The notes beneath the pieces were generated by a model, which saw nothing but the letters and a program-made list of their open reading frames with translations, made no database searches and had not been told where the DNA came from. Shown piece after piece: positions 1 to 11,888 of a stretch of DNA of 64,000 bases (position 1 is its first letter; every line of letters begins with the position of its first letter). Origin of the DNA: Pegoplata infirma (lineage: Eukaryota; Arthropoda; Insecta; Diptera; Anthomyiidae); the NCBI GenBank assembly GCA_963921195.1, contig OY992536.1, positions 320,619,038 through 320,683,037 of the forward strand. Reading direction: 5' to 3'. The position numbers were made by a program, and so were the translations under genes.

Positions 1-850
1 ACGGAGTACGCCATTCGAATGAGCATGTCCGAAATATATAGAAATGATGGTCGTAACTCTTGTTTATTTTTTAGTGTTCCGCAGTGTAAGCGAAGTTCGC
101 TATAAGCGGGGTATATTTTTATCAACCTAGTTTTATTTCCAAAAAAAAAAAAGTAAAGAAATAAATTCGACAACTCAAAAACTCGCCCTTAGACAATTAA
201 CTAAAAATGTTTAGTTAATTTTACTACAAATGTTTAGTTAATTTTACTAAAAAAATTTTTAATTTTATTAACAAAAAAAAAAAAAAAAAAATTAAAATTA
301 ACTTGTTGCCCCCCTGAAACATTCAAATTACCATCCAGTGGGGCGAGAATCGAAGATTGGGAATCATCGTTTTAGATGATAGGCTTTCTTGGCGTATACT
401 TATTTTTATCTTTTACTAAATTGTTTATCATACGCACCAGTGATTTTTTTTTGCCTATTTTGGTTTATTATTCTTATTTATTTTTGTATTTTCATTGAAC
501 CTATAACTTTATTAGGTCGATAAGTTAAATCAAATTTGAAATGACCTTAAGATAATCATATAAACGGAAATTTACAGGTAAATAAACATTAACAAAAGTA
601 CTTAAATCACACTCCTGGGATTTGTGTTATAAATTCGTTGTTATAAGAAAACAGAAACTCAAAAATAAATTAAAAGTTCCTTGAAATAAAATATGAAATA
701 TAACGTAAGGTCATACTGAAAACTTATAAATAATATAAACATAATAAATATAAGGACTAGGCAGAAAATAAACAAAAAAATACACTATTTTAACTGAATC
801 AATTAGAATTTGAAATCTTATTCCTTATTGTGCAAAATCAAAAATACGTC
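1..850. other. Unassigned AT-rich DNA at the window edge
   Basis: No gene is visible. A 21-bp unit (AATGTTTAGTTAATTTTACTA) occurs twice in tandem around 206-258. The stretch at about 390-480 (starting GGCGTATACTTA) is similar to about 6393-6480, so part of this is an unnamed dispersed repeat. The rest is low-complexity A/T sequence. Confidence 0.5.
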
Positions 851-1420
851 TAAAAATCTTCGGAATTGCATGTAATATTAGCAATGAGATTTTCATGCAC
901 TAAAAATTTCAAAATATGCACTAAAAAATGCAAAATATGCACTAAAAAACCTTAAAATATGCACTAAAAATGCAATGTGTGCAATAAAAATCTTGTTTTC
1001 ATACGTAAAACTTCTTTAAAAGCAAAAAATAACGCCAGATTTAAATAGTAACATTTTAAACTTAATGTAACCAATTAAAGTAAGGCAATCTGTAAAAAAA
1101 ATTAAAAAAAAATAAATAATTTGTCCTATTTAAAAAAAAAATGTAAATTTAAAATAGTTTTTGAAACAAATTAATGTCAATTTGTGTTTTTGCTAATTTA
1201 TGCAAAAAATTGCAAAATTATGCACTTAAAAGTTGGAAATATGCATTTAAAACCAAAATATGCAAAAATATGCATTTTAACCAAAATATGCAAAAAAAAA
1301 ATCCATGCCATTTTAACCACAATTTGTTGATTTAGAAAGCTAAAAGCTAAAAACGATATCGACCAATCGTTTTTAGACTATCGACAAAAAACATGCATTT
1401 GCATGGAAATCACATCCCTA
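850..1420 (-). mobile_element. hAT-like MITE with TATGCA-rich body, copy 1
   Basis: The interior is packed with the words ATATGCACTAAAA and AAAATATGCA. The right edge reads GGAAATCACATCCCTA, so the inward TIR is TAGGGATGTGATTTCC. A second copy lies in opposite orientation at about 35730-36285 and shares the same end, the ACGATATCGACCAAT motif and the TATGCA body. No coding capacity is seen. Assignment to hAT rests only on the TAGGG-type terminus; the flanking duplication is imperfect. Confidence 0.6.
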
Positions 1421-1428
1421 GTTATATA

Positions 1429-1657
1429 CACTCAAAATAATTCTACAGTAAAAAGTTTAGTAAGTGATATTGTACCAAAATCTACTAATTCGTTACTAAT
1501 TTTAGTATCTTCAAAGTACTAACATTAGTAATTTTTACTGGATTTGACTAATATTAGTTAAAAATTTTAGTATTGGTTACCAATTTCTGCACTAGGTCCT
1601 TTTGGACTAAAATTAGTTAAATTTTTAGTATTAAATACCCACGTTTTTTTTTGGGTG
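1429..1657 (+). mobile_element. CACTC-ended MITE (AGTA-rich type), 229 bp
   Basis: The ends are CACTCAAAATAATTCTACAG and CCCACGTTTTTTTTTGGGTG, each next to TA, as expected for a TA target duplication (Tc1/mariner-like). The interior is rich in ACTAAT/TTAGTA words. Both end regions are repeated at 40734 onward and up to 43253, which appears to be a longer or interrupted member of the same family. Confidence 0.7.
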
Positions 1658-1754
1658 TATTAATGTTCTCTTGCTCTAAATTTTTCGGATTTTTGTTTTT
1701 TTGAGTTTCTTTTGAAGTTTTCTGATTTTTTTGAATTTTTGATTTTATTTGAAA

Positions 1755-2350
1755 ATTTTGTCAGTAATTTTTTTTGATTTTTTTCTGTAAGTACAGATCG
1801 AGCACGGGCTCTAATTATATTTGTTATAAGGGTTCAAGTTGAAAAAATGCAGAAGAAAAATTGAATTTCTAAAAACACAAATGAAGGAATTTGCATTTTC
1901 TGTTTCGGAGACTGACAAAATATGTCGCCATTAGGCACGTCTCCGAAACAGAAAATGCAAATTCCTTCATTTGTGTCTGCAATTCCAGATGTTGGTAACA
2001 CTTGCAAAATAATGTAAGAGACAAAAAAGTTGAAAGAAAGTATGAAGTGAGGTTGAGATTGCTAGAAATAGAATTGTAGTGTTGGAAACTGTCAAATTTT
2101 ATTCTGTAGAAACTATAAATATTCACATATATAAAAAACAGTTTTCAAACTGACATTTAAAATCCTACTGATGATGACACTAACTGGGGTGTTTGAAACC
2201 GGTATGGGAAATACCAGAAATGTCTATAATTTTTAGAAATTCAATTTTTCTTCTGCATTTTTTCAACTTGAACCCTTATAACAAATATAATTAGAGCCCG
2301 TGCTCAATCTGTACTTACAGAAAAAAATCAAATAAAATTACTGACAAAAT
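1755..2350. repeat. Palindromic element with about 120-bp arms
   Basis: The left arm (about 1755-1876) is the reverse complement of 2232-2350, including GAGCACGGGCTCTAATTATA. Inside is a second hairpin: 1873-1912 pairs with 1939-1968 around CGTCTCCGAAACAGAAAATG. Open frames here are by-products of the symmetry. Confidence 0.75.
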
Positions 2351-2524
2351 ATGTCGCCATTAGGCACGTCTCCGAAACAGAAAATGCAAATTCCTCCATT
2401 TGTGTCTGCAATTCCAGATCATGTTGGTAACACTTGCAAAATAATGTAAGAGACAAAAAAGTTGAAAGAAAGTATGATGTGAGGTTGAGATTGCTAGAAA
2501 TAGAATTGTAGTGTTGGAAACTGT
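1912..2524 (+). repeat. Direct duplication, two about 181-bp copies 429 bp apart
   Basis: 1912-2092 is repeated at 2341-2524 with very few differences, starting CTGACAAAATATGTCGCCAT and ending GAATTGTAGTGTTGGAAACT. The second copy begins at the edge of the palindromic element. Confidence 0.8.
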
Positions 2525-2584
2525 AAATTTTTTTTTTTATTTTGCAATATTTTGGTGGAAAAATCCCGATATGCACATGGTTGT

Positions 2585-3170
2585 ATAAACACAGTGTTGC
2601 ATTTTTTTGGGTTATTTGTTATTTTTGTTATTTAAGATAGTTAGTAAAAATTAACTGTTAGTTAAATTTAGATAAATTTTTAACTACAAAATTATAGGGA
2701 ACTAAAGTAGAAAATTAAATTTAGATAAATTTTTCAAATACAAAATTATAGAAAACTTAACTAGAAAAGCATATTTTCAAATTTATTTTTAAAAAACTAA
2801 AATGTTTTAATATTTTAGAATCTAGTTGGTGGTCAGTATAAAATATTTTTAGTTTTAAACAAAAAAAAAAAAAAACTTTTAACCAAACTTGTATTTCGGT
2901 TATAATAAAACTTTCATTTCCAGAAAACAAGAGAAAATACTTAATTTAGAAAAACTCTTTTATTGTACATGTCTTCTTTAATACAAACTGCAGAAACAAA
3001 ACCCACAAAAATATCAATAATATTGTTTTGAACAAAAAAAAAAAAAATTAAACTTAAATGGAAAACAATAGCAAACTAAACAAAAGACACAACTGCAACT
3101 AAAACCAAACCCAGTAAACATTTTAAACATCGTTCGTATTTTATTTGAAAAAAAAAAAATCATTAAACAT
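2585..3170. other. AT-rich DNA, nothing recognised
   Basis: I see short A and T runs, no repeat partner elsewhere in the window and no convincing frame. Confidence 0.4.
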
Positions 3171-3171
3171 A

Positions 3172-3383
3172 CCCAAGTAAAAATGTGAAGGATCAGTGCT
3201 GATCCGAAAAATTGATCGCTAAGATCAGATCAGTTGTAATCGAACGGATACAATTTCATCCGAAAAATGGGTTTATCTAATTATATAAACACATTTTTCG
3301 GATAACATTGCATCCATCCGATTAAAACTGATCTAATCTTAGCGATCCATTTTTCGGATTATATCTAAACGTTTTTACTCGGG
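3172..3383. mobile_element. TA-flanked palindromic MITE, CCCRAGTAAAAA family, copy 1
   Basis: The ends are CCCAAGTAAAAATG and CGTTTTTACTCGGG, each next to TA. Almost the whole 212 bp is self-complementary around GATCAGATCAG / CTGATCTAATC and CATCCGAAAAATGG. The 28679-29044 element has the same ends. The TA target duplication suggests Tc1/mariner-type mobilisation. Confidence 0.8.
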
Positions 3384-3384
3384 T

Positions 3385-3990
3385 ATTGCCAATGCCATTT
3401 TTTTAATATGGCAGTATTAAAGTAAGAGGGAGAGATACAGGAAGAAAGAAATAGAGATTGTTTATTTCTATTTTATAGCAAAGATAAGTAGTTTAGAAAA
3501 TACAGCTGCACAATGTTACACAGATTTACATAATTTTGACATTTTAAACAACGAAAGTCGTTAATAAAATAGCCGGTTTTACAAATATTTTCGGTTTGAT
3601 GAAAGAAATCTGTAACTGACTCCATAAATCGGAAGACCCACGGTCAAAAAATGACTTTAATCTCTAAATGTCTAGTGGTATGACATATGAATAAGTTTAT
3701 ATAAATGATTTTTTCCAATTTTCTTCCAAAAAATATTTTTTTTTTTTTCAAATCATTGAATTCGAGATATTCCTATGACATCTTCTTGAATGATCCAAAT
3801 GCTTGCAGGTAAATAACAAAACACCAATAAACAACAATGAACAGCTAGACATATGGAAACATTTTTGATATTTTATCTTTTTGTTTGTGTAACATAAAAA
3901 CTTTTATCTTTAAATTGAAATATTTATGTATGCAATCATTTTAGCTTTTTTTTTTTAAATATACTGTTAAAAAACAGAAACCTACATAAT
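3385..3990. other. AT-rich DNA, nothing recognised
   Basis: No gene, RNA or repeat structure that I can support. Confidence 0.4.
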
Positions 3991-5015
3991 AAAACATTTT
4001 TATTTGCATATATGAAGGTTTCTATTTCAAACGTACCACGAAAAAAAAAATGTTGTTGGATCAAAGTCAAACTTTGAGAGCTTATTGCCCTATATGAAAG
4101 TAACAAATCGTGGAACAAAAGTTTTCGTTTTTCGGAAAAATGGGCGAGATAGGCGTGGTCAAACATGGTAAAATTGAGCAATTTTTGCATGATGTCGCTT
4201 TATATTTAATTTTTTCTACAGTAACTCAACGATTCTGAAATTTTCGAAACACATTTATTTTATAGTGTTTTGTATGGGCTATCGATTGGCATTATTAGTT
4301 TTTGGAAAAAATTCAGAACTATGTCTGAATTTTTCAAATGAAAAATACACAGAAGACGAGTAAGCGATGGCATTGTATGTCTCTGGTCAACAAAAAAACA
4401 GTAGAATTCCTATAAATAAGACAAATCAGCTCTAAATCAATTATCTAAATAGAATTAAACAAGTTTTTGGTAAGTGCAAAAATAAATGTATCGTGGCGTA
4501 TGAGTGATATGGAAAATAAAATAAGACATTCAAACTTTAAAGCCAATTTTCTCGAAAACCAAAAATAACTGCTCTCTGAAAATTTGATATGATGTAGAGA
4601 ATGAAAAGAACTTTAATTTAAAATTTTTTAAAAAAAAATTAAAAATGGCGTGTTTTTTGCTACATCGATTTTTATTTTTCATTTGAAAAATTCAGACATA
4701 GTTCTGAATTTTTTCCAAAAACTAATAATGCCAATCGATAGCCCATACAAAACACTATAAATTAAATGTGTTTCGAAAATTTCAGAATCGTTGAGTTACT
4801 GTAGAAAAAATTAAATATAAAGCGACATCATGCAAAAATTGCTCAATTTTACGATGTTTGACCACGCCTATCTCGCCCATTTTTCCGAAAAACGAAAACT
4901 TTTGTTCCACGATTTGTTACTTTCATATAGGGCAATAAGCTCTCAAAGTTTGACTTTGATCCAACAACATTTTTTTTTTCGTGGTACGTTTGAAATAGAA
5001 ACCTTCATATGTGGC
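3990..5015. mobile_element. Foldback element, about 340-bp inverted arms
   Basis: About 4006-4350 is the reverse complement of about 4672-5013. The arms carry GGGCGAGATAGGCGTGGTCA and GGGCTATCGATTGGCATT. The identical short frames in the two arms (4190-3936 minus and 4830-5036 plus) are one sequence read from both copies, not a gene. Similar words recur in the foldbacks at 8.7-9.7, 11.9-12.8 and 48.5-49.5 kb. Confidence 0.85.
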
Positions 5016-5640
5016 GTTAAACACCAAATGACTTAAAAAAATAAATGCTTCAATGAAAAGCGTTTTTATGTTATTAAAAAAATGTTTCAGAATCATATTT
5101 AGAAACGAATGAGATTTTTAATTTTTATTTTAATTAATTTTTCTATAAAAAAAATGTCTCCAGGGGAAAAATTTTCAGAATCTGAGACGTTTCTATAAGA
5201 AACAAGTAAAAAAAGTTAAATAAGTCCTTGCCAAATGTATTAATACCCCCCGCAATTAAAAAAAAAATATATTTAAAAAAAATAAATTTTTGACCAAAAA
5301 AATTAAAAAAAAAAATTCTTCGGAAAAAATTTTTTTGTAAAAAAATTTGTTTGTAAAAAAAAATATATTTCTACATGTTTTAATACCATTTGGTATCCAA
5401 TTTTATTTACATTTGTCAACCAGTAGCCGAGTTAAAGCATTTTATATTTTTAGGTTATGTGGCACTTTTTAAAAATTTTTTGATATTCGTGTTCAGCGCA
5501 TCAAAATTAATAAATTTTATTTTTTAAAGCGAGACATAGATTTTTTTCATTTCGCTATCACAAACATGCGGCACGGCAATTTTTAACCGATCTTGTTCAT
5601 TTTTCTCAAATTTTGTTTATCCTAATCTCACACAAAAATG

Positions 5641-6188
5641 GATTTGTGTAAGTCATTTTTTTTTTAATTGTTGGTATTTTTTAATGAGATATCATTAGTT
5701 TTTACCTACACAAGTAGGTTATTTTTTTGTAGAAAAAAAAAATCAAAAAATTGTTTATAGAAATATAAAAACATGTTTGTATCAAGTGACTTTGGCACGA
5801 TGGGTAGAGTGTCTGGCCAGAATGTAGTTGATTGCGGGATCGATTCCCCAAAATTTTACTAAAAATTAAAAAAAAAAAAATATTTCAATAGAAAATTGTA
5901 AAAAATAACCTACGAAATCATTAATTTTTAATGTTTTGGTAGGTTATTTTTTTGGAATTTGTTGGTAAAAATAACAGAACTATCATTAATTTTTTAATTA
6001 AAAAGAGTGAAAAAAAGTAATATTTTAATGTTTAATGTTATTTATTTTAGAAAATTTTGTCAACAGTAAAAAATAAATGTTGATGTTTGTTAAAATAAAT
6101 GAATAATTACTGGGATGGTTTTCAATTGTTTATTCACTTGTTTTAAGTGTGTTTTTCATTTGTTTTTGCCTACAAAATATTTTGAGTG
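5641..6188 (+). mobile_element. CACTC/tRNA family element, 5'-truncated copy
   Basis: It matches the 3' two thirds of the full copies (for example 62686-63502), beginning GATTTGTGTAAGT and ending CTACAAAATATTTTGAGTG next to TA. It retains the tRNA-like segment and the CGTAGGTTATTTTTT repeat. It lies within the DINE at 5200-6250. Confidence 0.85.
5787..5855 (+). other. tRNA-like segment with Pol III A-box and B-box-like motifs
   Basis: An A-box-like TGGCACGATGGGTAGAGTG (about 5793) is followed 44 bp later by a B-box-like GGGATCGATTCC (about 5837). That is the spacing and order of a tRNA internal promoter. The body resembles an arginine-type tRNA, but the acceptor and anticodon stems pair poorly, so I call it tRNA-derived and not a functional tRNA. 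Equivalent segments sit at about 21067, 30739, 39719, 50671, 52645, 53455 (minus) and 63066. Confidence 0.6.
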
Positions 6189-6250
6189 TAGACCAATATT
6201 TCGAGGTGTTACAAACTTTTATAAACCCTCTATCACTAGAGGGCATAAAA

Positions 6251-6820
6251 ATAAGATCCATCTTAGTCTACCACTAACAAAAAAGTCGAGGTTATAAACA
6301 TGAGAAAAATCAAAATAAAAACTTGACTAATGCACGCTTACGTAAGTCAATTTAAATTTCTTTCACGCATTTATTATATGATTTCTACTATGGCGTATAC
6401 TTAATTTTTAACTTTATTTATTTTGTTAATCATATGCAGTGGTAAATATTTTTTTTTGTTTTTGCTTACTTTGGATACTAATTTGCTTTATTTTTTGTCT
6501 TTAGCGGGGAATTTGAAGTGGTATGCTTCGTATAAACTTTTATAACATTTTCAAATTAACACTTAAATATAATTAAATTCGACAAGATTTTTTTCTTAAT
6601 TTATTTTATTTTAAATTCAATAAAATAAGATTTTTTTTAAATAAAACTCAATTATTTCTACAAAAAAAATAAAACAATTCAAGTTGTAAAATTTAAATAC
6701 TGCTGTGCTTTTAATTTAATTATTATTGACAATAATTATTATATGAACATAAAATTGCAATAGCAGAAGCACAAGCAGCTGTATCACACTAAAAGCAAGA
6801 AAACAAAACAAATAAATTAG
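6251..6820. other. AT-rich DNA with a dispersed-repeat piece
   Basis: About 6393-6480 matches 390-480. Otherwise only low-complexity sequence is seen. Confidence 0.4.
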
Positions 6821-6821
6821 A

Positions 6822-7385
6822 AAACAAGTAAAAAAGTTAAATCGGCTTGGCCGAATCTAAACACATCCTCCAAAATACAGCAAATTTTGGGTAATACTAT
6901 TTTTGATTAAAAAAAAAATAAAAAAATTTAAGTAAATTGTTTTTGGGTTAAAAATTAACAAAACAAATAAAAATTAACAAAAAAATTTTTTTTTTATTTT
7001 AGTAAACATTTTACTAGTTCGAATTCTGATTAATTTTCGTTAAAAATAAATTTGTTTCTATTCGACCTTCAACATTTTATATTTTGAGTAGGGTTATTCT
7101 TATTCGAGGTAATTTTTCTTTATTATTATTCTATGCGAATAACATGGTGTAACAATTAAAGTAAAATGACCTCGAGCTACAAAACCCCTACTCAAAACAA
7201 AGTTTTTTTAGTGCTAATATATTTTTTATTATATTTTTTTTTTTAATTTCTAAAAAAAAAAATTTATAATTTAATTTTTTTTTTTTTTTTAAATTTCTTA
7301 AGGTTTCAAGTACTCCATTTTAAGGTGTCACAAACTGAATAGCAAACTCGTAAACACACTAAAATTCTGTAGCGGGTATATAATA
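6822..7385 (+). mobile_element. Degenerate DINE-1-like element, type A
   Basis: It starts AAACAAGTAAAAAAGTTAAA, then the hairpin TCGGCTTGGCCGA and CATCCTCCA. It ends in a decayed GGTGTCACAAACTGAATAGC ... GCGGGTATATAA. No (GTCY)n core is present. It contains the small palindrome at 7086-7195. Confidence 0.6.
7086..7195. mobile_element. Small palindromic MITE
   Basis: TTTTGAGTAGGG at the left mirrors CCCCTACTCAAAA at the right, with ATTCGAGGTAA mirrored by GACCTCGAG further in. It has the size and form of a non-autonomous insertion in the surrounding DINE. Confidence 0.65.
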
Positions 7386-8200
7386 AAAATATTTCCAAGG
7401 CCTAAAAACTGTTAAAAACACAACAATTTTCATAAAACTTTTCGTTGTTCGTTTTTGTGTTTTTTCCCACCATAAACGCAATGATATCCTATACTCTAAG
7501 CTATCAAATTTAATATTAAGATGACGATGCCAAAGAATTTTTAGAAACATTTAAAAGAAAATTGCCTTCTGGCTGAGCAAAGGATACAACAAAATACACA
7601 ACAATATATTGACGATAAAGTAGAGCAGTGGAGGGTGGGAGGATGGTTTTAGAAACTTATTGTTTGGCTGCAGCAACAGAAAAAAAAACTCATTATTGAA
7701 AATTATAAATTATTCATGGTAGTGACACCATGAACCAACCAACCAACAAACTAACAAACAGTTTTGGCAAAAATATTTAACAACTAAAAGCAACTTAACT
7801 TGAAATTATTTTTTTTTTGCTAGAATTGGAGGGGATGGGGGGATACAAAGTTTTAACAGATCATTTGTCAAAAAATTATTATGCAATATTGGTAAAATCA
7901 AAATGTTTTTTTTCTATTTTTTTTGGTTTTTAGCTTTTTCACGTTTAATCAATTGTAATTGAGAAAATATGTATCAACAGAAATTAAGAAAATCAATTTT
8001 ATATTAAAAAAAGAAGGAAAATATATATTTAAGATAAGAAAATTCATTAATTCTTTTTGAGTTTCTAAACTTTATTGATTTTTTTTTTTTAGAATTTTCG
8101 AGTTTATCTGATTTTTTCATATTTGTAATAAATTTTCCGTATTTTGTACAAGTTTCTTAAAAGTTATCCGAATTTTATGAAATTGAACAAAACAAAAAAT
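7386..8200. other. Apparent single-copy AT-rich backbone
   Basis: No repeat partner in the window and no supported gene. It includes simple stretches such as AACCAACCAACAAACTAACA near 7735. Confidence 0.4.
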
Positions 8201-8209
8201 TGCAAAATG

Positions 8210-8650
8210 AATTTTTGCTAATTCATATTTTACTAGAATTCCTAGTTAAAATTACAATTTTATTGATAAAAAGCTTGTAAAATTACAAAAAATTTACATG
8301 CTTTTAACCAATAAAATTGTAAATTTACAACTTCTTTGACGCGATAAAAATTACAAGGACTTCTAGTGACTTTACTGGATTTTGTGCTATCTCTTATTTT
8401 ACGACAATTTCTAGTAAAAGTTACAAACTTTTCTGTAATTTTACAAGTTTTTAACCAATAAAAATCTAAATTTACAACTTTTTGATGCGATAATACTTAC
8501 AAGGAATTCTCGTGACTAAACAAAACTTTTTTTGTAAAATTACCTTAGAAATTTGGACGTTACGAAAAAAATTGTAAAATTACAAAGAAAAATTTAAATT
8601 TCGATCGAAAATTTTTTGTTAAAAAACAAGGAAAACTGTCAAATATTGGT
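8210..8650 (+). repeat. Dispersed repeat, partner at 40150-40460
   Basis: Both copies share AAGCTTGTAAAATTA, GATTTTGTGCTA, TTTACGA(G/C)AATTTCTAG and AATATTGGTAA(A/G)ATGGGATTA. It is rich in TTACAA/TTGTAA words. No coding capacity. Family unknown. Confidence 0.65.
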
Positions 8651-8880
8651 AAGATGGGATTACTGACTTTTTATTGCAAAAAAAAATTGACTGGAAAATT
8701 TTCAGAAGAAGTTCTGCATTTTTCAAATTTAAACTTAAACTTTATTTATCAAAAAACATGCCGCAATTTTAAATATTTTTTAAATTAAAAAAAAGTTAAA
8801 GTGCTTTTTTATCTGTTCTGAAATTTTCAGAGATGTGCTTTGTCTTGTTTTCGAGGAAACAAATATTAAAGATTTTAAAT

Positions 8881-9042
8881 AGTGATGGGATCGTGAGTGA
8901 GTTTTTATTAACAATCACGCACGCTAATGAAAGAAAAAAAATTTTCACTCATGATAATTTATTTGACTTACCCTCACGTGAACATTCGTGAGCATGCGTA
9001 ATCGTTAATCGTTACTAAAAACTCATTTACGATCCCATCTCT
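8881..9042. mobile_element. hAT-type MITE, 162 bp, target duplication ATTTTAAAT
   Basis: The ends AGTGATGGGATCGT and ACGATCCCATCTCT are inverted repeats. ATTTTAAAT occurs at 8872-8880 and again at 9043-9051. The body has CACGCACG and CTCACGTGA words like those at 17.6 and 18.5 kb. An 8-9 bp duplication fits hAT. Confidence 0.8.
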
Positions 9043-9052
9043 ATTTTAAATA

Positions 9053-9355
9053 ATAGACCTGTTTTCGCATAAGTCTGTATTTCTTAATATTACCCGTTTA
9101 ACCGAAAACGCATCCACGTTTAACAAAATGTACTTGACATCACTGCTGTTTTGTGTCAATATTTATTAACGTAAACAAGAAAAACATATTTATATCTTTG
9201 ATATAACAACAAAAAAGGTTGTGTCTATGCTATTTCATTAAAAATGTGAACTTGGCTTCACTTCACGCAGATAATTATACACGCTAAAAATAAGCGTGGA
9301 TAATTTAAAATTTGTATGGGTAAGCGTACATAAGGTTATGCAAAAACAGGACTAT
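9053..9355. mobile_element. MITE with AGWCCTGTTTT termini
   Basis: ATAGACCTGTTTTCGCATAA at the left mirrors TTATGCAAAAACAGGACTAT at the right. The interior also mirrors around CACGCTAAAAATAAGCGTG. The target duplication is unclear. Confidence 0.65.
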
Positions 9356-9594
9356 TGTTTAAATGTATTAATTATTCATACGCACACGTCATATACACCA
9401 TTATTGTATACAATTAGCATAGTGTAATCTTTAACACTTGTTTTAAACAAATCTCTAAAATTTCAGATAAGGTAAAGAAACTACTTCAACTTTTTTTAAA
9501 AATTAAAAAAAAATAAATTGTGGCATGTTTTTTGACAAATAAAGAAAAATTCATAACTTCTTCTGAACACTTTCCAATTTTTATTTTTTTAGGT

Positions 9595-9708
9595 GGTTAT
9601 TCATAAAACCTGAAATATATTTAAAGTAGGTTTATTTGACAGATATTGCAGGAATTATTGTCAAATATACCTACAATAAGTCTGTTATAAGCATTATGAA
9701 TAAGAGCC
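9595..9708. mobile_element. Palindromic MITE, about 114 bp
   Basis: GGTTATTCATAAAACC mirrors CATTATGAATAAGAGCC, with TAGGTTTATTTGACAG mirrored inside. It splits a foldback arm whose continuation (ATCGATAGCCCATAC) follows immediately. Confidence 0.75.
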
Positions 9709-9764
9709 TTAATCGATAGCCCATACAAAAACCTATAAAAACTTTTATTTTAAATACTTTATTA

Positions 9765-11682
9765 AACTAAACTAAAAAAAAAAAAATTAACTAAATTCAA
9801 GGAAAATTGATAAAGATTTAGGTCGATTGCCATGATTTCCTTCTTTTAAGTTCATATTTTCCTTAAAGGAAAGAAATTTATTTTTTAATGTAATGCCAAT
9901 TTGAACTAAAAAATGGGAAACATTTTTTTCCAATTTAGTTCATACACATTTGAGGACCCGATTGGGTGAAGACCCCATTGGTTCCGGACCCTATAGGTTC
10001 AGACCCCGATAGGCCCAGATCCAGTTTGGTTCCTTAAGAATTTTCATAGTTTTAATCCAAAATTTTTGTCCGTTTCGTTCTACCTTGCTTAGTTTTTGAG
10101 ATACGTGAATTTAGGGGACCACTGGAGTCTTGAGAATTTTAAAAACTCAATAACTTTAAAACTATTACTCGGAGAGCTTTTGGGTATTTGGCGATCTTGT
10201 TCTACGTGTTAACAGCTACAAAAATTTTCGGGAATGCCAACTTTTTTAAATCCAAAGTTAGGACCCATTTGGGTTCACACATGTGAAGAGGACCAGCGAT
10301 ACTATGGATATCCAAAGAACCAAAAATAGTCTCCATTTTGCTCTGTCTGGCTAAGATCGATATATCGGCATTTTAAGTTTTTTGAAAAAAAAAAAAAAAA
10401 ATTCCCCGAGTTATAAAAATTTTACTAAAATAGTGGAAAAAACTTTCTCAAATCTAAGAAGATGAACTAATTGAAAGAAAATTACGTCCTAAAACTAAAG
10501 AAGAGGAATATGTCATACATTTTTTTTATATATTTAGGAAAACTTTCTTTGGCTGTAAGAATTTCTTCCATGTATTATGGAATTCCATTTACACTGAAAA
10601 ATGACATAACTAAAATTAAGTAAATAATGTCTTTGAAAATTTATCAAGAAATTTCCTAAAATTTAGGTTAATTTAACTGAAAAATGAGAAATTTTCTTAA
10701 ATATGAGGAAAAAAAGTTTAGTTCATTTACTTTTAATTAGTTCATAGTTTTCTTTAAATGGAATTTTTTAATATTAGGAAAAAAAATCTTATTTCCAAAG
10801 AAATTTTCCACAAATCTAAGAAACCTATCTTTATTTTTAAGACATATTTCTTAAAAAACAATTTAGTTCAAGTTTAGTTAAAATTTACTAAAAAAACATC
10901 ATCGTATTTCTCTTCTTTGAATTGAGGAAGTGTACTTCTTAGAATTTAGTTAATAAGTTCTGAGAGTTTAGTAAATAACTTCTTAGAATTTAGTTAAAAA
11001 TTAAAAATGGCGATATCTCGAAAACTAAGCGAGATAGAGCGAAACGGATGAAATTTTCAAAAGAAAGACTATAAGGAAAAATATGGAATAGCCTAGCTCT
11101 GCATATCTGTCGGGGTCTCAAGACCCTAATTTTAGAACCAAAATTTGAAATTCCCGAGATTTTATATATGCAAATATCTCGGTAAATACTGTTAACACGG
11201 GAAAAGTTCCAACGCCATTTTTGTGGCTCTTGAGTCGTAGAACACTTCCGCAAAATACCCGAAAGCCCTCCGATTAATAGTTTTTGAGTTATCCAGTTTT
11301 TAAGATTCTCAAGACCCTATTAGACCCCTTATTACCGTATCTCAAAAACTAAGCAAGGTAGAGCGAAACGGACACAAGATTTGAGTCAAAATCTATGGGG
11401 ACCCTTAAAGGACCCAACGCGGTCTCGAATAAACAGGGTCTGGACCCATGGGTCCAGGGTCCAGACCCAATCTAGTTCTAAACTGTGAATGAACTAAAGT
11501 GTAATATAATTTTTCCCATTTTCTAGTTAAAATTAGCTTCAAATTAAATAACTTTCTTTTCCTTATTTTTGGGAAAATTATGAACTAAAACCAAGAAAAA
11601 AAATCTTTGGAGCCAAATCATTCGCTCTTTTTCTCAAAATTTAGTTAATTTTCCCACATTTTAGTTCACTTTTTTTTGAGTG
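9765..11682. mobile_element. Large palindromic element, arms of about 450 bp
   Basis: About 9935-10390 and about 10990-11480 are diverged inverted copies. Both carry CGTTTCGYTCTACCTTGCTTAGTTTT-type text and runs of GGACCC / GGGTCC words. Outer A/T-rich TIRs contain GGAAAATTAACTAAATT-like words, and the right end is TTTTTTTTGAGTG before TA. A single-orientation copy of the arm lies at 21880-22340. The frame at 11253-10990 (minus) is part of an arm. Confidence 0.65.
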
Positions 11683-11888
11683 TAGGGAAAATAATGGAAT
11701 ATTTACCAGTATTTTAGCGGTTTTTTTTTTTATCAAAGTTTTTTTTCAGCGGAAATTTTTGTTTCAAAAACTTTTTGCTTTGCACCCTCCAGAATGTATC
11801 AATACAAAGGGGAATATTACTTTTTACTTGTTTTTTTTTTTTAATTTCCTTTGAACGATTCAGAATTTTTTTTATTTACCAATTTTTT

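Larger units (their letters stand above)
5200..6250 (+). mobile_element. DINE-1-like (Helentron-type) element, type A, interrupted
   Basis: It begins AAACAAGTAAAAAAAGTTAA followed by a degenerate 5' hairpin and TAATACCCCCCGC. It ends CCAATATTTCGAGGTGTTAC ... CTCTATCACTAGAG and GGCATAAAA. The complete type A copy at 61231-62120 has the same ends. The CACTC family element at 5641-6188 sits inside it. No (GTCY)n core is left. Confidence 0.7.
8655..9745. mobile_element. Foldback element carrying three smaller insertions
   Basis: Left-arm words AAAAAACATGCCGCAATTT, CTGAAATTTTCAGAGAT and TATTAAAGATT are mirrored at about 9430-9540. The far end keeps ATCGATAGCCCATACAAAA, shared with the 4-5 kb foldback. 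The elements at 8881-9042, 9053-9355 and 9595-9708 have landed within it. Confidence 0.65.

Noticed and set aside
3936..5036. Duplicated 68-84 residue protein
   Set aside because: The same sequence is read from the two mirrored arms of a foldback. The arms carry no known domain.
5787..5855. Functional tRNA gene
   Set aside because: The A- and B-box-like motifs are present, but the acceptor and anticodon stems do not pair well and the segment recurs only inside a mobile element.
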